Positions 60,249-60,364 of a stretch of DNA of 60,364 nucleotides are shown here, in pieces (within the stretch, counting starts at the first letter, position 1; every line of letters starts with the position of its first letter). Under the pieces are notes generated by a model. It did not search any database, had not been told where the DNA came from, and saw only the letters and a program-made list of their open reading frames with translations. Where the stretch lies: the NCBI GenBank assembly GCA_031423755.1, contig JANPGC010000149.1, positions 1 to 60,364 on the forward strand, read 5' to 3'. The translations under genes were made by a program, and so were the position numbers. Source of the stretch: JANMEX01 sp031423755. Lineage in GTDB: Bacteria > Pseudomonadota > Alphaproteobacteria > Rhizobiales > Rhizobiaceae.

Positions 60249-60364
60249 TCCGGTGGGTTTGCACTGACAATGCCTTTGCGCGCGCCGTAGTCGCAAGCAT
60301 CGCTCCAGCATCTGGCGCCTTTGTTTTCAGGGCTCATCACCCGCGACAGGAATCCGACCCCCCG

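Noticed and set aside
59942..60340. 132-codon minus-strand frame at the window end
   Set aside because: It overlaps the ubiH-like gene by 65 bp, is rich in Arg/Lys/Gly with no domain, and contains the inverted repeats; more likely non-coding.

Overview
The window is about 60 kb of G+C-rich alphaproteobacterial chromosome, most likely from the order Hyphomicrobiales (Rhizobiales). This is judged from gene content and gene order, not from a database search. Signs include htpX-rsmB-heparinase II/III-purH; ffh followed by a small chorismate mutase and rpsP; hemC-hemD-(Mic60-like)-hemY with tsaD-gpsA divergent; lolA beside ftsK; and glnK-amtB under a sigma-54-like promoter next to tesB and a UbiH-type monooxygenase. 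Nearly all of it is dense, operon-organised core genome with many ATGA/GTGA overlaps. I see no insertion sequence, prophage or CRISPR array. Accessory-looking items are an Uma2-type nuclease, a VapBC module, a small RTX protein, an unknown gene at 48.9-49.4 kb and one long imperfect palindrome before purH.

Layout. 0-5.4 kb: acs (5' end outside the window), Uma2, a YbaK-like deacylase, a small membrane protein, a short ORF with a near-perfect anti-16S Shine-Dalgarno sequence ending in a strong terminator, an orphan TadG-like protein and an SDHAF4-like factor. 5.5-11.5 kb: htpX, rsmB, heparinase-like, purH. 11.5-15.2 kb (minus): an MFS transporter and lemA-TPM-TPM. 15.2-19.2 kb: a 46-aa membrane protein, a pyridoxal kinase, DUF429, beta-carbonic anhydrase, an NTF2-like secreted protein and a lytic transglycosylase. 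19.5-23.7 kb: ffh, chorismate mutase, rpsP, RidA, dxr. 23.7-28 kb: a K+ channel, then an unusual operon of an Lgt-like enzyme, five tandem paralogous small membrane proteins and a multi-cluster radical SAM enzyme, all start/stop-overlapping or nearly so. 28-36.8 kb: vapBC, an RTX protein, a sterol-desaturase-like protein, typA, GST, GNAT, ppa, DUF1284, bioY, DUF167, yggT and tRNA-Ala(CGC). 36.8-40.8 kb: an FAD oxidoreductase, ThuA, MFS and TerB. 40.8-49 kb: the heme/Mic60 cluster, tsaD, gpsA, YciI, EVE and a methyltransferase. 49-60 kb: an L,D-transpeptidase, a response regulator, a cyclic-nucleotide-binding protein, xthA, lolA (with a twin-arginine signal), ftsK, amtB-glnK, tesB and ubiH-like.

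The best candidate for an undescribed system is 24.5-28.0 kb. An Lgt-superfamily integral membrane enzyme is translationally linked to five duplicated small membrane proteins that share an invariant L-P-G-x-C motif in their first membrane segment. The series ends in a radical SAM protein whose cysteine pattern resembles tetraether-lipid-synthase-type enzymes. The arrangement suggests membrane-lipid or membrane-protein modification, but the function is inference.
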